Assembly (NCBI GenBank): GCA_947302515.1
Contig: CAMYVT010000011.1
Coordinates: 1-43,462, forward strand
Origin: an uncultured Caryophanales bacterium
GTDB lineage: Bacteria > Bacillota_I > Bacilli_A > RF39 > UBA660
Length of the DNA: 43,462 nt
Reading direction: 5' to 3'
A model generated the notes under the pieces. The model saw only the letters and a program-made list of their open reading frames with translations. It made no database searches and was not told where the DNA came from. Shown one piece after another: positions 25,874-34,179 of this stretch. Each line of letters begins with the position of its first letter. Within the stretch, counting starts at the first letter, position 1. Made by a program: the position numbers and the translations under genes.

Positions 25874-26629
25874 ATGTTTATAGATACACATTGTCATTTG
25901 TCTCAAGAAGATTATGATGATATAGATAAAATAATTATTGAAAATAGAAATGCTGGAATAGATAAAATTATTATTTCTGGATGTACTAGAGAAAGTATTG
26001 TTGAATCTTTAGAACTATCAAATAAATATAGTGATATTTATACTACTATTGGATATCATCCTAGTGAAGCAGATACTACAACTAATGAGGATATTATGAA
26101 ATTAGAAGAACAGATAAAAAATAAAAAGGTAGTTGGTATTGGTGAAATAGGTCTTGATTATCATTACGGAAAAGAAAATATAGATAAACAACAACATTTA
26201 TTTAGAAGACAACTTGCTATGGCTGATAGAAATAATTTGCATGTAGTTATTCATAGTAGAGATGCTACAGAAGATACTATTTCTATTTTAAAAGAATTTC
26301 CTAATGTAAAGGGAGATATTCATTGTTTTAGTGGTAGTTTAGAAACGGCTAAAATATATATTTCTATGGGATATTATTTGGGTGTTGGTGGAGTAGTTAC
26401 TTTTAAGAATAGTAAGCTTTCTTCTGTTATTAAAGAAATAGGTCTTGATCATATTTTGTTAGAGACTGATAGTCCATACCTTACTCCTGAACCTAATAGA
26501 GGTAAAAAGAATAGTTCTAAATATATACCTGATATTGCTAAAAAACTTGCGGAAACTCTTGATATTTCAATAGAAGAAGTATCTAAAATAACTCTTGATA
26601 ATACTTATAGTTTGTTTGACTTAGAGTAG
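25874..26629 (+). CDS. tatD: TatD-family metal-dependent deoxyribonuclease
   Basis: TatD/YcfH hydrolases are TIM-barrel enzymes that act as 3'-5' exonucleases or related hydrolases. The metal ligands are visible: His6 and His8 in FIDTHCHLS, the Glu in GIGEIGLDYH, HSRDA, HCFSG and the final Asp in LETDSPYLTPEPNRGKKN. 251 residues, normal. It follows metG (with one gene inserted), as yabD follows metS in B. subtilis. Confidence 0.95.
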   Translation: MFIDTHCHLSQEDYDDIDKIIIENRNAGIDKIIISGCTRESIVESLELSNKYSDIYTTIGYHPSEADTTTNEDIMKLEEQIKNKKVVGIGEIGLDYHYGKENIDKQQHLFRRQLAMADRNNLHVVIHSRDATEDTISILKEFPNVKGDIHCFSGSLETAKIYISMGYYLGVGGVVTFKNSKLSSVIKEIGLDHILLETDSPYLTPEPNRGKKNSSKYIPDIAKKLAETLDISIEEVSKITLDNTYSLFDLE

Positions 26630-26644
26630 TTTTTATGTTAATGT
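26616..26644 (+). promoter_or_regulatory. Possible promoter of the exported-protein/signal-peptidase cassette
   Basis: TTGACT (26616-26621) and TAATGT (26639-26644) are 17 nt apart, with TG one base before the -10. The -35 lies in the last codons of tatD and no terminator separates them. Confidence 0.4.
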
Positions 26645-26672
26645 ATAAGAAGATAATGGGTTGGTGAAATAC

Positions 26673-27245
26673 ATGAATAGAAAGAATCTTAAATATATTA
26701 TTTTTCTTGTAATTATAATTATTGTTTTGTTTTTTGTATCTATTGGTGTCATAATGATTGGCAAGAAAGATAATGACGTGAAAATTAATCCAAATGATGT
26801 TAAGTATTCTGCAGAGACTAATACGATAATAATAAAAAATATTGTTTCTGTTTCTGAAGATTTTGGTAAAACACTTAATGAAGAGAATGGTGGAGCTTTT
26901 GGTTATTTAGAGTTTAGTGTTGTTAATAATACTGAGGAAAAACGTAATTATCAAATATATATTACTAAGCAGGATGTAGATACTAAAGAAATAAATTCAA
27001 ATTATATTATTTATTATTTAACTGATTCATCTAATAATCCAATGGAAAATTATACTGGTAATAAATTACCTTCATATAATACTTTTAATTATATTGAGGA
27101 TAAGGCTGATAGTAAAAGTATTTATAAAGGTGTTTTAGATGTAAAAGAGAAGAAAAATTTTATTTTAAGAGTATGGATAGATGATAGTTTTTTAGTTACT
27201 GGTGATGAAGAGGCTTTCTCTTTTGTAATCGGTGCTAGAGCAATA
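26673..27245 (+). CDS. Membrane-anchored exported protein, paralogue A
   Basis: Not recognised as a named family. 191 residues: a short basic start, one hydrophobic segment (about 8-30), then an extracytoplasmic beta-rich domain. Its C-terminus NFILRVWIDDSFLVTGDEEAFSF parallels NYRLRIWMSDKAIITTGNYSVEV in the next gene, so the two are paralogues. Start ATG 26673 is placed by GGTGA; TTG 26661 is less likely. The gene lies eight to eleven bases before its paralogue and both precede a SipW-type signal peptidase. Such peptidases often process TasA/camelysin-like beta-sandwich fibre proteins, so it may be a substrate (inference). Confidence 0.75.
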
Positions 27246-27256
27246 TAGGAGGATCT

Positions 27257-27865
27257 ATGGAAAAGAGTAAAAAGAGTGATGGCGGTCTTTCTAAAAGATT
27301 TTGGTTAATTATTTTATGTATTACTTTATTTATGGTTATCTTTATTACAGCAGGAATTATAATATTTACTAATCGTGAACCAGAAGTAATAGAGCAAGAA
27401 AGAGATGGAGGATATGTAACATTAAATTATTCTTCTGATTCTAAAGCTTTAACTATTATGAATGCTAAACCTACTACTGACGCTGTTGGTATGAAGATTA
27501 TGACAGATGGAGATTATTTTGATTTTTCTGTTGTAACTGATTTAGAAGAAGCTAGTAAAGTTGAATATGAAATATCTGTTATTAAAGATAAAGAGTTTTC
27601 TACTATATCAGATGATGATATTAGAATATATTTAGAAAAAGAAGACAGTGGTACTTATATTAAAATGTTTGGACCTGAGAACTATTCTCCTTCACAAAAC
27701 TATTCTGATGTTGGTTCTGAATTAGGTAGTATGGTTATTGCTAATGTTAAAAAAATAAAATCTGAAACAGATAATTATCGTTTAAGGATATGGATGTCAG
27801 ATAAAGCTATTATTACTACTGGTAATTATTCTGTTGAGGTTGATATTCATGCGAAAGCTAAATAA
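27257..27865 (+). CDS. Membrane-anchored exported protein, paralogue B
   Basis: 202 residues with a polar N-terminus, one hydrophobic segment (about 15-38) and an extracytoplasmic domain with many short beta segments (GGYVTLNYSSDSKALTIMN, YFDFSVVTDLEEASKVEYEIS). The C-terminal 35 residues align with paralogue A around the R-L/V-R-I/V-W-x-D core. No sortase motif, no lipobox. GGAGG precedes the ATG. It ends in a terminator, and the signal peptidase gene follows. Function unknown; a surface or matrix protein is the best guess. Confidence 0.78.
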   Translation: MEKSKKSDGGLSKRFWLIILCITLFMVIFITAGIIIFTNREPEVIEQERDGGYVTLNYSSDSKALTIMNAKPTTDAVGMKIMTDGDYFDFSVVTDLEEASKVEYEISVIKDKEFSTISDDDIRIYLEKEDSGTYIKMFGPENYSPSQNYSDVGSELGSMVIANVKKIKSETDNYRLRIWMSDKAIITTGNYSVEVDIHAKAK

Positions 27866-27897
27866 AAAGAAGTGTAAAGTTTACTTCTTTTTTTTTA
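27864..27897 (+). terminator. Terminator after paralogue B
   Basis: AAAAAGAAGT pairs with ACTTCTTTTT; the inner bases GTAAA and TTTAC extend the stem. A T run follows. Confidence 0.7.
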
Positions 27898-27958
27898 CGT
27901 ATCATTCTTTTTTCTTTTATTAAATATTATAATAATTATAAGCTAGGAGGTAATTGAT

Positions 27959-28561
27959 ATGACAAATACAGAAAATAGTTTTTTATACAAATTTAATTAT
28001 TTATCTTATTTTGTTATTAGAGCTTTTTTAATTGCTGTATTTGGATTATTAATTATTATTGGATTATTATTTATTATATATTTTGGAGATTTATTTTTAA
28101 ATGTTAAAACTGGTAATTATAAAAGTCCAATATTTAATGGATATGTAATAGTATCTCAAAGTATGGTTCCTACTATTAATATAAATGATGCAATAGTAGT
28201 TAAAAGAGAAAGTGACTCTAATTATGGAATTGGGGATGTTATTAGTTTTTTTTCTACTGAATATGATAAAGATGGTATTGTAGTTACTCATAGAGTAGTA
28301 AAAAAAGATACTTTGGCTGCTAATTATTCTAATTATACTACTAAAGGTGATAATAATCCTGTGCCAGATCGTAAAAGAACAAACACTTCTAATATTTATG
28401 GAAAAGTATATTTTGTTATTCCTAAATTAGGTTATATTCAATCGTTTTTATCACAGCCAGCTCATTTTATTTTATGTATTATAATACCTGCTGGAGCAGT
28501 AATTATTTATGATGTTTTTCGTATTATGAAAGCTTTAAAACATAGTAAAGGAATTTCTTAA
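27959..28561 (+). CDS. sipW: Signal peptidase I, SipW/ER type
   Basis: Membrane-bound signal peptidase. The catalytic Ser68 lies in VSQSMVPTI and, instead of the lysine of the usual bacterial enzymes, a histidine (His111 in VTHRVV) follows, the Ser-His arrangement of SipW and eukaryotic/archaeal enzymes. GDNNPVPDR (130-138) supplies the conserved aspartates, and IYGKV is box E. Transmembrane segments are at 17-42 and 168-190. 200 residues. A GGAGG site precedes the ATG. In B. subtilis SipW matures TasA and TapA; here two anchored paralogues lie immediately upstream. The gene symbol reflects the type of enzyme, not proven orthology. Confidence 0.85.
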   Translation: MTNTENSFLYKFNYLSYFVIRAFLIAVFGLLIIIGLLFIIYFGDLFLNVKTGNYKSPIFNGYVIVSQSMVPTININDAIVVKRESDSNYGIGDVISFFSTEYDKDGIVVTHRVVKKDTLAANYSNYTTKGDNNPVPDRKRTNTSNIYGKVYFVIPKLGYIQSFLSQPAHFILCIIIPAGAVIIYDVFRIMKALKHSKGIS

Positions 28562-28582
28562 AAAGTTCCTTTCTTTTTTTTT
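28547..28582 (+). terminator. Terminator after the signal peptidase gene
   Basis: AAAGGAA and TTCCTTT pair with additional TTTCTT/AAAG bases inside, then a T run. The stop codon is in the loop. Confidence 0.7.
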
Positions 28583-28592
28583 ATATGTAGGT

Positions 28593-28598
28593 TATAAT
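28593..28598 (+). promoter_or_regulatory. rsmA -10 element
   Basis: TATAAT eleven bases after the T run and twenty bases before the rsmA ATG. No clear -35. Confidence 0.45.
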
Positions 28599-28617
28599 AA
28601 AAAACATTGGTGATATT

Positions 28618-29418
28618 ATGGAAAAATATGATGTTAAATTTAAAAAGAAATTTGGTCAGAATTTTTTAAAAGATAATAATATTGTTAAAAGAATTGTTGA
28701 AGTTAGTGGGGTAGATAAAAATTCTCTTGTAATAGAGGTTGGCCCTGGTGGAGCAATAATGACAAAAGAATTGGCTGACAAAGCAAAGAATGTCATTGCT
28801 TATGAAATTGATACAGATTTAGCTCCTGAACTTGAAAATAAATTAATTGGTTATGATAATGTTGATATTGTTTTTCAAGATTTTCTTGAAGCAGATTTGA
28901 TTTCTGATGTAAATCATTATTCTTATAAAAAATTATTTTTTGTAAGTAATGTTCCATATTATATTACTACTCCTATTATTCTTAAATTAATTAAAAGTGG
29001 TTTAAAGTTTGAGAAAGTAGTTATGATGGTTCAAAAAGAAGTTGGAGATAGATTTAGTACTTCTCCTGGAAGTAGGGAGTATGGATCTATTACTGTTTTA
29101 TTAAACTATTTTTATGATATAAAGAAAGAATTTTTTATTTCTCGTAAGCAATTTGTACCTGTACCTAAAGTTGATAGTATAGTTGTTTCTTTTAGGGAAA
29201 GAGATAATAAGTATAAGGTTTTAAATTTTGATTTTTTTGAGAGAATTGTTAGAGATAGTTTTCAATTTAAACGTAAGAATATCAAGAATAATCTTAAAAA
29301 ATATGATTTAAAAATTGTGGATTCTATTTTAAAACATTATGGTTATGATTTAAATGTTAGAGCTGAAAATTTAAATGTTGAAGTGTTTGTTGCAATTAGC
29401 AATGCTTTATGGAAATAA
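28618..29418 (+). CDS. rsmA: 16S rRNA dimethyladenosine transferase (KsgA)
   Basis: Dimethylates A1518 and A1519 of 16S rRNA late in small-subunit assembly. It begins with KKKFGQNFLKD, then motif I VIEVGPGGAIMTKEL (38-52, the usual GPGxGxLT has GGA here) and the catalytic NVPYYITTPI (111-120). The C-terminal FVPVPKVDSIVVSF and SFQFKRKNIKNNLKK are family hallmarks. 266 residues, slightly short. AGG-poor but GGTGATATT precedes the ATG. Confidence 0.96.
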   Translation: MEKYDVKFKKKFGQNFLKDNNIVKRIVEVSGVDKNSLVIEVGPGGAIMTKELADKAKNVIAYEIDTDLAPELENKLIGYDNVDIVFQDFLEADLISDVNHYSYKKLFFVSNVPYYITTPIILKLIKSGLKFEKVVMMVQKEVGDRFSTSPGSREYGSITVLLNYFYDIKKEFFISRKQFVPVPKVDSIVVSFRERDNKYKVLNFDFFERIVRDSFQFKRKNIKNNLKKYDLKIVDSILKHYGYDLNVRAENLNVEVFVAISNALWK

Positions 29419-29432
29419 TTTGAATGTTTGTA

Positions 29433-29466
29433 TGATGAAGAAAAATGTTGATTTTTCATTATTTTT
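29433..29466 (+). terminator. Probable rsmA terminator
   Basis: ATGAA(G)AAAAAT pairs imperfectly with ATTTTTCAT, then ATTTTT. AT-only stem, so weak. Confidence 0.45.
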
Positions 29467-29474
29467 GATATAAA
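29466..29474 (+). promoter_or_regulatory. Possible spoVG promoter
   Basis: TGATATAAA reads as an extended -10, 47 bases before the ATG. No sigma-H type promoter could be identified, although spoVG is a sigma-H target in B. subtilis. Confidence 0.35.
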
Positions 29475-29520
29475 ATTGACTTATAAAGTGGTTATGCTTT
29501 AAGAGGGAGGAAATTCTTAT

Positions 29521-29802
29521 ATGAAGATTACATCTGTAAATGTACGCAAGATTGAAAAAGAGGGTTCTCGTATGAAGGGAATAGCATCTGTATTATTAGA
29601 TGACAGTTTTGCAGTACATGATATTCGAATTATAGAAGGAGACAACGGACTATTTATAGCTATGCCAAGCCGAAAGACAGCTACAGGTGGTTACCGTGAT
29701 ATTGCTCATCCAATTAATCCAGAAGTACGTTCAATGTTTGAAGAGGCTATTTTAGATGCATATGAAAATGCAGAAGATGCTCCAACAGAAGAAGAGGAAT
29801 AA
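29521..29802 (+). CDS. spoVG: SpoVG-family RNA/DNA-binding regulator
   Basis: SpoVG is a small nucleic-acid-binding regulator widespread in Bacillota, including species that do not sporulate. The 93 residues start [11 protein letters not shown], with [20 protein letters not shown], the [21 protein letters not shown] core and an acidic tail. GAGGGAGGAAA is a very strong Shine-Dalgarno. The codon choice is less AT-biased than in neighbours (several cgt, gca, cca codons), suggesting high expression. It has its own terminator. Confidence 0.96.
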   Translation: MKITSVNVRKIEKEGSRMKGIASVLLDDSFAVHDIRIIEGDNGLFIAMPSRKTATGGYRDIAHPINPEVRSMFEEAILDAYENAEDAPTEEEE

Positions 29803-29808
29803 TTGATT

Positions 29809-29832
29809 AAGATGCTTAGGCATCTTTTTTTT
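29809..29832 (+). terminator. spoVG terminator
   Basis: AAGATGC and GCATCTT around a TTAG loop, followed by eight T. One of the most GC-rich terminators in the window. Confidence 0.85.
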
Positions 29833-29890
29833 CGTAAATATTTTGTAAATAATAAATAATATTTAGCTTTGTTTCACCTGTAAAATAATT

Positions 29891-29914
29891 ATTCATAGTA
29901 TAATTATTATGAAT
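29891..29914 (+). promoter_or_regulatory. divIC promoter bracketed by an inverted repeat
   Basis: TATAAT (29899-29904) lies between the arms ATTCATA (29891-29897) and TATGAAT (29908-29914). Binding there would block the promoter. No clear -35. Confidence 0.45.
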
Positions 29915-29929
29915 AGGTAGGTGAATGTG

Positions 29930-30229
29930 ATGGCTAAAATTAAGAAAAAAGTTAAACCTCGTAAGAGGGCTATTATGATTGCTTTAGGTTCTGTTATAGT
30001 TATTGTTGCTGTCACATTATCTATTGGTAAGTATTGGGTTGAGATAATAGAAAAGTATCAAGAAAAACAAGAATTGGAACAGGAACTTACTGCTTTAAAA
30101 GAAAAAGAAGAAGAATTACAGGTAGATGCAAATAAACTTCAAAATCCTGATTATGTAGCTAGATATGCTAGAGAGAAATATCTATATTCTAAAGAAGGAG
30201 AATATATATTACAGATTCCAGAAGAATAG
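29930..30229 (+). CDS. divIC: FtsB/DivIC-type septum formation initiator
   Basis: Bitopic divisome protein; DivIC pairs with FtsL and FtsQ/DivIB. The 99 residues give a basic cytoplasmic start (KKKVKPRKR), one membrane segment (about 14-35), a coiled coil (KYQEKQELEQELTALKEKEEEL, about 42-64) and the family end NPDYVARYAREKYLYSKEGEYI. Start ATG 29930 is well spaced from AGGTG; GTG 29921 is not. Position between spoVG and tilS matches divIC in Bacillus. Confidence 0.88.
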   Translation: MAKIKKKVKPRKRAIMIALGSVIVIVAVTLSIGKYWVEIIEKYQEKQELEQELTALKEKEEELQVDANKLQNPDYVARYAREKYLYSKEGEYILQIPEE

Positions 30230-30250
30230 TAATATACTTCTTTTTTTTTC
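30221..30250 (+). terminator. divIC terminator
   Basis: AGAAG with inner TA pairs and CTTCT, followed by nine T. The left arm lies in the last codons. Confidence 0.6.
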
Positions 30251-30258
30251 TATAAGTA

Positions 30259-30267
30259 TGTTATAAT
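30259..30267 (+). promoter_or_regulatory. tilS promoter (extended -10)
   Basis: TGTTATAAT eight bases after the T run of the divIC terminator. Confidence 0.6.
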
Positions 30268-30293
30268 GTTTATGGTTTAGCGAGGTGATTAAT

Positions 30294-31607
30294 ATGAACT
30301 CAATTGATAATAATTTTAAATTTAATAAAGATGATAAGATTGTTGTTGGCTGTTCTACAGGGCCTGATTCAATGGCTTTAGTTGATATGCTATTAAAAAT
30401 ACGTGATAAATATAATTTATCTATTATAATTGCTCATGTTAATCACAATGTTAGAAAAGAGAGTTATCATGAAGCTGAATTTATTAAAGGTTATTGTTCT
30501 ATAAATAAACTTGTGTTTGAAACAATGACTATTGAAGAATATGGTGATGATAATTTTCATAATGAAGCTAGAAACATTAGATATAAATTTTTTGATCATG
30601 TTGTAAAAAAATATAATGCTAATTATCTTATGACTGCTCATCATGGTGATGATTTAATGGAAACAATTCTAATGAGAATAGTTAGAGGATCTAATTTGAA
30701 TGGTTATAGTGGTTTCAAGATGATTGTTGATATGGATGATTATAAAATAGTTAGACCTTTAATTTATTATACTAAACAAGAATTAATTGATTATGATAAA
30801 GAAAATCATGTTCCATATTTTATTGATAAATCTAATGAGAAAGATAAATATACAAGAAATAGATATCGTAAGAATATTTTACCTTTTTTGAAAAGTGAAG
30901 ATAAAGATGTTCATTTAAAATTTTTAAAGTTTAGTAATACTTTAGCAGATTCTTGTAGATTTATTGATAAAGTTACTAAAAATGCTATTAAAAGATGTAT
31001 TAATGATGATAAAATACTAATAGATAAATTTTTAGATGAAGATGAATTTATTCAGAGAGAAATATTATATTGCTTTTTAAAGGATTATTATCAAGATGAT
31101 TTAATACTTGTTAATGATAAACATATTGATTTACTTATTAATTTAATTAATAGTCGAAAAGGTAATGGTTCTATTAATTTACCTAATGATGTTATTGCTA
31201 AGAAAAAATATAATGAATTTTTCTTTACTAAAGATGTTGATGAGATTACTAGTTATGAGATAGAGTTTGATAAATATGCTTTACTTCCTAATAATCATTC
31301 TATAGAATTAGTTAATTCTATTGATAATAATAGTAATAATGTTTGTAGATTAAATAGTAATGATATTTTACTACCGCTTATTATTCGTACTAGAAGAATG
31401 GGTGATAAGATTTATGTTAAGGGACTAAATGGTAGTAAAAAAGTTAAAGATATTTTTATTGATAAGAAAATTTCTTTGAATGAAAGGGATTTGTGGCCTA
31501 TAGTTTTAGATTCTAGAGGTAATGTTGTTTGGATTCCTGGAATAAAAAAATCTAAATTTGATAAAAAATCTAATGAAGAGTATGATATAATATTGAGTTA
31601 TAAATGA
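30294..31607 (+). CDS. tilS: tRNA(Ile)-lysidine synthase
   Basis: Converts C34 of tRNA-Ile(CAU) to lysidine so that it reads AUA, an important codon in such an AT-rich genome. The PP-loop reads STGPDSMAL (21-29), where most enzymes have SGGPDS, then HVNHNVR, TAHHGDDLMETILMRI and RNRYRKNILPFL. The C-terminal domain ends with RRMGDKIYVKGLNGSKKVKDIFID. 437 residues. ATG 30294 is preferred over GTG 30285 because GAGGTG fits it. hprT, which separates tilS and ftsH in Bacillus, is absent; ftsH follows after 13 nt. Confidence 0.95.
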   Translation: MNSIDNNFKFNKDDKIVVGCSTGPDSMALVDMLLKIRDKYNLSIIIAHVNHNVRKESYHEAEFIKGYCSINKLVFETMTIEEYGDDNFHNEARNIRYKFFDHVVKKYNANYLMTAHHGDDLMETILMRIVRGSNLNGYSGFKMIVDMDDYKIVRPLIYYTKQELIDYDKENHVPYFIDKSNEKDKYTRNRYRKNILPFLKSEDKDVHLKFLKFSNTLADSCRFIDKVTKNAIKRCINDDKILIDKFLDEDEFIQREILYCFLKDYYQDDLILVNDKHIDLLINLINSRKGNGSINLPNDVIAKKKYNEFFFTKDVDEITSYEIEFDKYALLPNNHSIELVNSIDNNSNNVCRLNSNDILLPLIIRTRRMGDKIYVKGLNGSKKVKDIFIDKKISLNERDLWPIVLDSRGNVVWIPGIKKSKFDKKSNEEYDIILSYK

Positions 31608-31620
31608 GGAGGAAAATTGC

Positions 31621-33597
31621 GTGAAAAATAATAATGGTATTGATAAGAAAATATTAAAAAAAGGTTTATTACCATATTTGTTTATTGGTATTATTATGCT
31701 TTTAGTATTTTATTATTTTAATTATAATAATACTTTAAAACATGATTTTACTTATGATAAATTTATGGAAAAACTTGATAGTGGTAAGATTAAAACTCTT
31801 GAACTTGTTCCTAAGGGAAGTGGTTATGTATATGAAGTAACTGGTACTTTAGATAGTTATAAAGAAGAAGAGTATTTTGAAGTTAGACTTCCATTAAGTG
31901 ATGAAGTAATGAAAAAGGTTGTTAAAGCTAGTGATAGTCATGATTTTGAACTTACTGTATATCCTGATCCTGAAGCTAACACATGGTTAATAGTATTAGT
32001 TAATTTCTTACCTATTGCATTATTAATTGTATTTGCTTATTGGTTCTTCAGTAAACAAATGGCTGGAAACAGAAGTTCGTTGGATTTTGGTAAGAGCAGA
32101 GCTAAGCTTGATAATGATAGTAATAAAGTTACATTTAAAGATGTAGCTGGTTTGAAAGAGGAAAAAGAAGAGGTTAAAGAATTAATTGATTTCTTAAAAG
32201 CTCCTAAAAAATTCCAAAAATTAGGTGCTAGAATTCCTAAAGGTGTTTTATTAATGGGGCCTCCTGGAACTGGTAAAACTTTACTTGCTAAAGCAGTGGC
32301 TGGAGAGGCTGATGTTCCTTTCTACTTTATAAGTGGTTCTGATTTCGTAGAATTATTTGTAGGTGTTGGAGCAAGTCGTGTTCGTGATATGTTTAAGGAA
32401 GCAAAGAGAAATGCTCCGTGTTTAATTTTTATTGATGAAATTGATGCTGTAGGACGTCAAAGAGGTTCTGGTATCGGTGGTGGACATGATGAAAGAGAAC
32501 AAACTCTTAACCAATTACTTACTGAAATGGATGGTTTTGGTGCTAATGAAGGAATAATTATTATTGCTGCAACTAATAGACCTGATGTACTTGATCCTGC
32601 TTTGCTTCGTCCTGGACGTTTCGATAGACAAGTTACAGTTAACTTACCTGATGTTAAAGGGCGTGAAGAGATATTAGGAGTTCATGCTAAGAATAAGATT
32701 TTAGCTGAAGGTATAACTTTAGAGAATCTTGCTAGACGTACTCCTGGATTTAGTGGTGCTGATCTTGAAAACTTACTTAATGAGGCTGCATTACTTGCTG
32801 TTCGTCGTAATAAAAATGAAATTACTATGAGCGAAATAGATGAAGCAACAGATCGTGTCCTTATGGGACCTGCTAAAGTTAGTCATAAGTATACTGAAAA
32901 CGATAGAAAATTGGTTGCTTATCATGAGGCTGGTCATGCCGTTATTGGTATTAAATTAAAAAATGCTAGTGATGTTCAAAAAGTTACTATTATTCCTCGT
33001 GGATCTGCTGGTGGATATAATATGATGGTTCCAACTGAAGAAAAGTTATGTTCTACTAAGACAGATTTGTTGGAAGAAATAACTGGACTTTTAGGTGGTA
33101 GATCAGCTGAAGAAATTGTATTTGGTGAAATTACTACTGGAGCTCATAATGACTTTGAAAAGGCTACTAAGATTGCTCGTGCTATGGTTACTGAATATGG
33201 TATGAGTGATTTGGGACCTCTTCAATTTGAACAACAATCTGGTAGCGTGTTCTTAGGTAGGGATTATAATAAACCTCAACATTTCTCAAATGAAGTAGCA
33301 AATGAAATTGATATGGAAATGAGAAAGATTATTAATGAATGTCATAAGAATGCTCAAGATATTATTAAGAAGAACAAATCATTATTAAAATTAATTGCAG
33401 AAACACTACTTGAGTATGAAACATTAACTAAAGAGCAAATTGATTACTTAGTAGAAAATGGTCATATGCCAAAAGAAGATGATACTAATTTAGAATCTTT
33501 ATCTATTACTAAGTTAAGAGCAATGGCTAAAGAAAAAGGTGTTAAGGATTATTCTAAGATGAATAAAGCAGAATTATTAAAAGAACTAGAGGACTAA
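31621..33597 (+). CDS. ftsH: ATP-dependent zinc metalloprotease FtsH with a Rho_N/SAP-like tail
   Basis: Membrane-bound AAA protease for quality control of membrane and cytoplasmic proteins. Two transmembrane segments (about 15-33 and 118-142) flank an external domain. Walker A GPPGTGKT, Walker [14 protein letters not shown], the second region of homology [21 protein letters not shown] and the zinc motif HEAGH follow. The last 34 residues (about 625-658) do not belong to FtsH. They look like the Rho N-terminal/SAP-like helical motif ([29 protein letters not shown]). GTG start with GAGGAGG seven bases upstream. Confidence 0.96.
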   Translation: MKNNNGIDKKILKKGLLPYLFIGIIMLLVFYYFNYNNTLKHDFTYDKFMEKLDSGKIKTLELVPKGSGYVYEVTGTLDSYKEEEYFEVRLPLSDEVMKKVVKASDSHDFELTVYPDPEANTWLIVLVNFLPIALLIVFAYWFFSKQMAGNRSSLDFGKSRAKLDNDSNKVTFKDVAGLKEEKEEVKELIDFLKAPKKFQKLGARIPKGVLLMGPPGTGKTLLAKAVAGEADVPFYFISGSDFVELFVGVGASRVRDMFKEAKRNAPCLIFIDEIDAVGRQRGSGIGGGHDEREQTLNQLLTEMDGFGANEGIIIIAATNRPDVLDPALLRPGRFDRQVTVNLPDVKGREEILGVHAKNKILAEGITLENLARRTPGFSGADLENLLNEAALLAVRRNKNEITMSEIDEATDRVLMGPAKVSHKYTENDRKLVAYHEAGHAVIGIKLKNASDVQKVTIIPRGSAGGYNMMVPTEEKLCSTKTDLLEEITGLLGGRSAEEIVFGEITTGAHNDFEKATKIARAMVTEYGMSDLGPLQFEQQSGSVFLGRDYNKPQHFSNEVANEIDMEMRKIINECHKNAQDIIKKNKSLLKLIAETLLEYETLTKEQIDYLVENGHMPKEDDTNLESLSITKLRAMAKEKGVKDYSKMNKAELLKELED

Positions 33598-33612
33598 TCT
33601 AGTTCTTTTTTT
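33579..33612 (+). terminator. ftsH terminator
   Basis: AAAAGAACTAGA and TCTAGTTCTTTT form a perfect 12-bp stem. The left arm encodes the end of the protein and the stop codon is in the loop. Confidence 0.82.
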
Positions 33613-33613
33613 G

Positions 33614-33641
33614 TTGAAAAACAAGAAAAAAAGGGTATAAT
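33614..33641 (+). promoter_or_regulatory. mscL promoter
   Basis: TTGAAA (33614-33619) and TATAAT (33636-33641) with a 16-nt spacer. Confidence 0.65.
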
Positions 33642-33663
33642 AGGTTTAAGGAGGAATTGTTTT

Positions 33664-34098
33664 ATGGCTAAGAGAGTAGATAAAGAAGAATTGGCTAAGA
33701 AGGGTAAAGGTTTTATTAGTGAATTTAAAGACTTTATATTAAAGGGTAATGTAATGGATATGGCTGTTGGTATCATTATTGGTACTGCTTTTGCTGGTCT
33801 TGTTACTGCATTAACTGATGATTTTATTAATCCTTTAATTAATGGATTAGGTGGTGCTGAAGTTGGTGGTACTTTTAAAATCTATGGTGGTCAAGTAATT
33901 AAGTATGGTGATTTTATTACTGCTGTTATTAACTTCTTAATTATGGCTTTTGTTTTATTCTTACTATTAAAAGGATTTAATAAGATTGTTGAAGCTGGTA
34001 AGAAAAAATTAGCTGCTGAAAAAGAAGAAGAAGAAAAGAAGTCTGATGAAGTTAAATTACTTGAAGAAATTCGTGACTTATTAAAGAAACAAAAATAG
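33664..34098 (+). CDS. mscL: Large-conductance mechanosensitive channel
   Basis: Pressure-release channel that opens on hypo-osmotic shock. The signature FKDFILKGNVMDMAVGIIIGTAF (around 21-43) is the first pore helix; the second membrane segment is FITAVINFLIMAFVLFLLLKG. The C-terminal helix is charged (KKKLAAEKEEEEKK then VKLLEEIRDLLKKQK), the family's cytoplasmic bundle. 144 residues; a 20-residue N-terminal Lys-rich extension is unusual. AAGGAGGA precedes the ATG. Single-gene unit. Confidence 0.95.
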   Translation: MAKRVDKEELAKKGKGFISEFKDFILKGNVMDMAVGIIIGTAFAGLVTALTDDFINPLINGLGGAEVGGTFKIYGGQVIKYGDFITAVINFLIMAFVLFLLLKGFNKIVEAGKKKLAAEKEEEEKKSDEVKLLEEIRDLLKKQK

Positions 34099-34121
34099 AA
34101 ACTCTGATGAGTTTCTTTTTT
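34097..34121 (+). terminator. mscL terminator
   Basis: AGAAACTC and GAGTTTCT around TGAT, then a T run. Confidence 0.82.
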
Positions 34122-34122
34122 C

Positions 34123-34151
34123 TTGTTTTATTCTTTAAAATAATATATACT
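34123..34151 (+). promoter_or_regulatory. dusB promoter
   Basis: TTGTTT (34123-34128) and TATACT (34146-34151) with a 17-nt spacer, directly after the mscL terminator. Confidence 0.55.
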
Positions 34152-34179
34152 ATGCATGGATTAGAAAAGAAGGGTTACT

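Noticed and set aside
29401..29520. Sigma-H promoter for spoVG
   Set aside because: No AGGA/GAAT pair with suitable spacing could be found.
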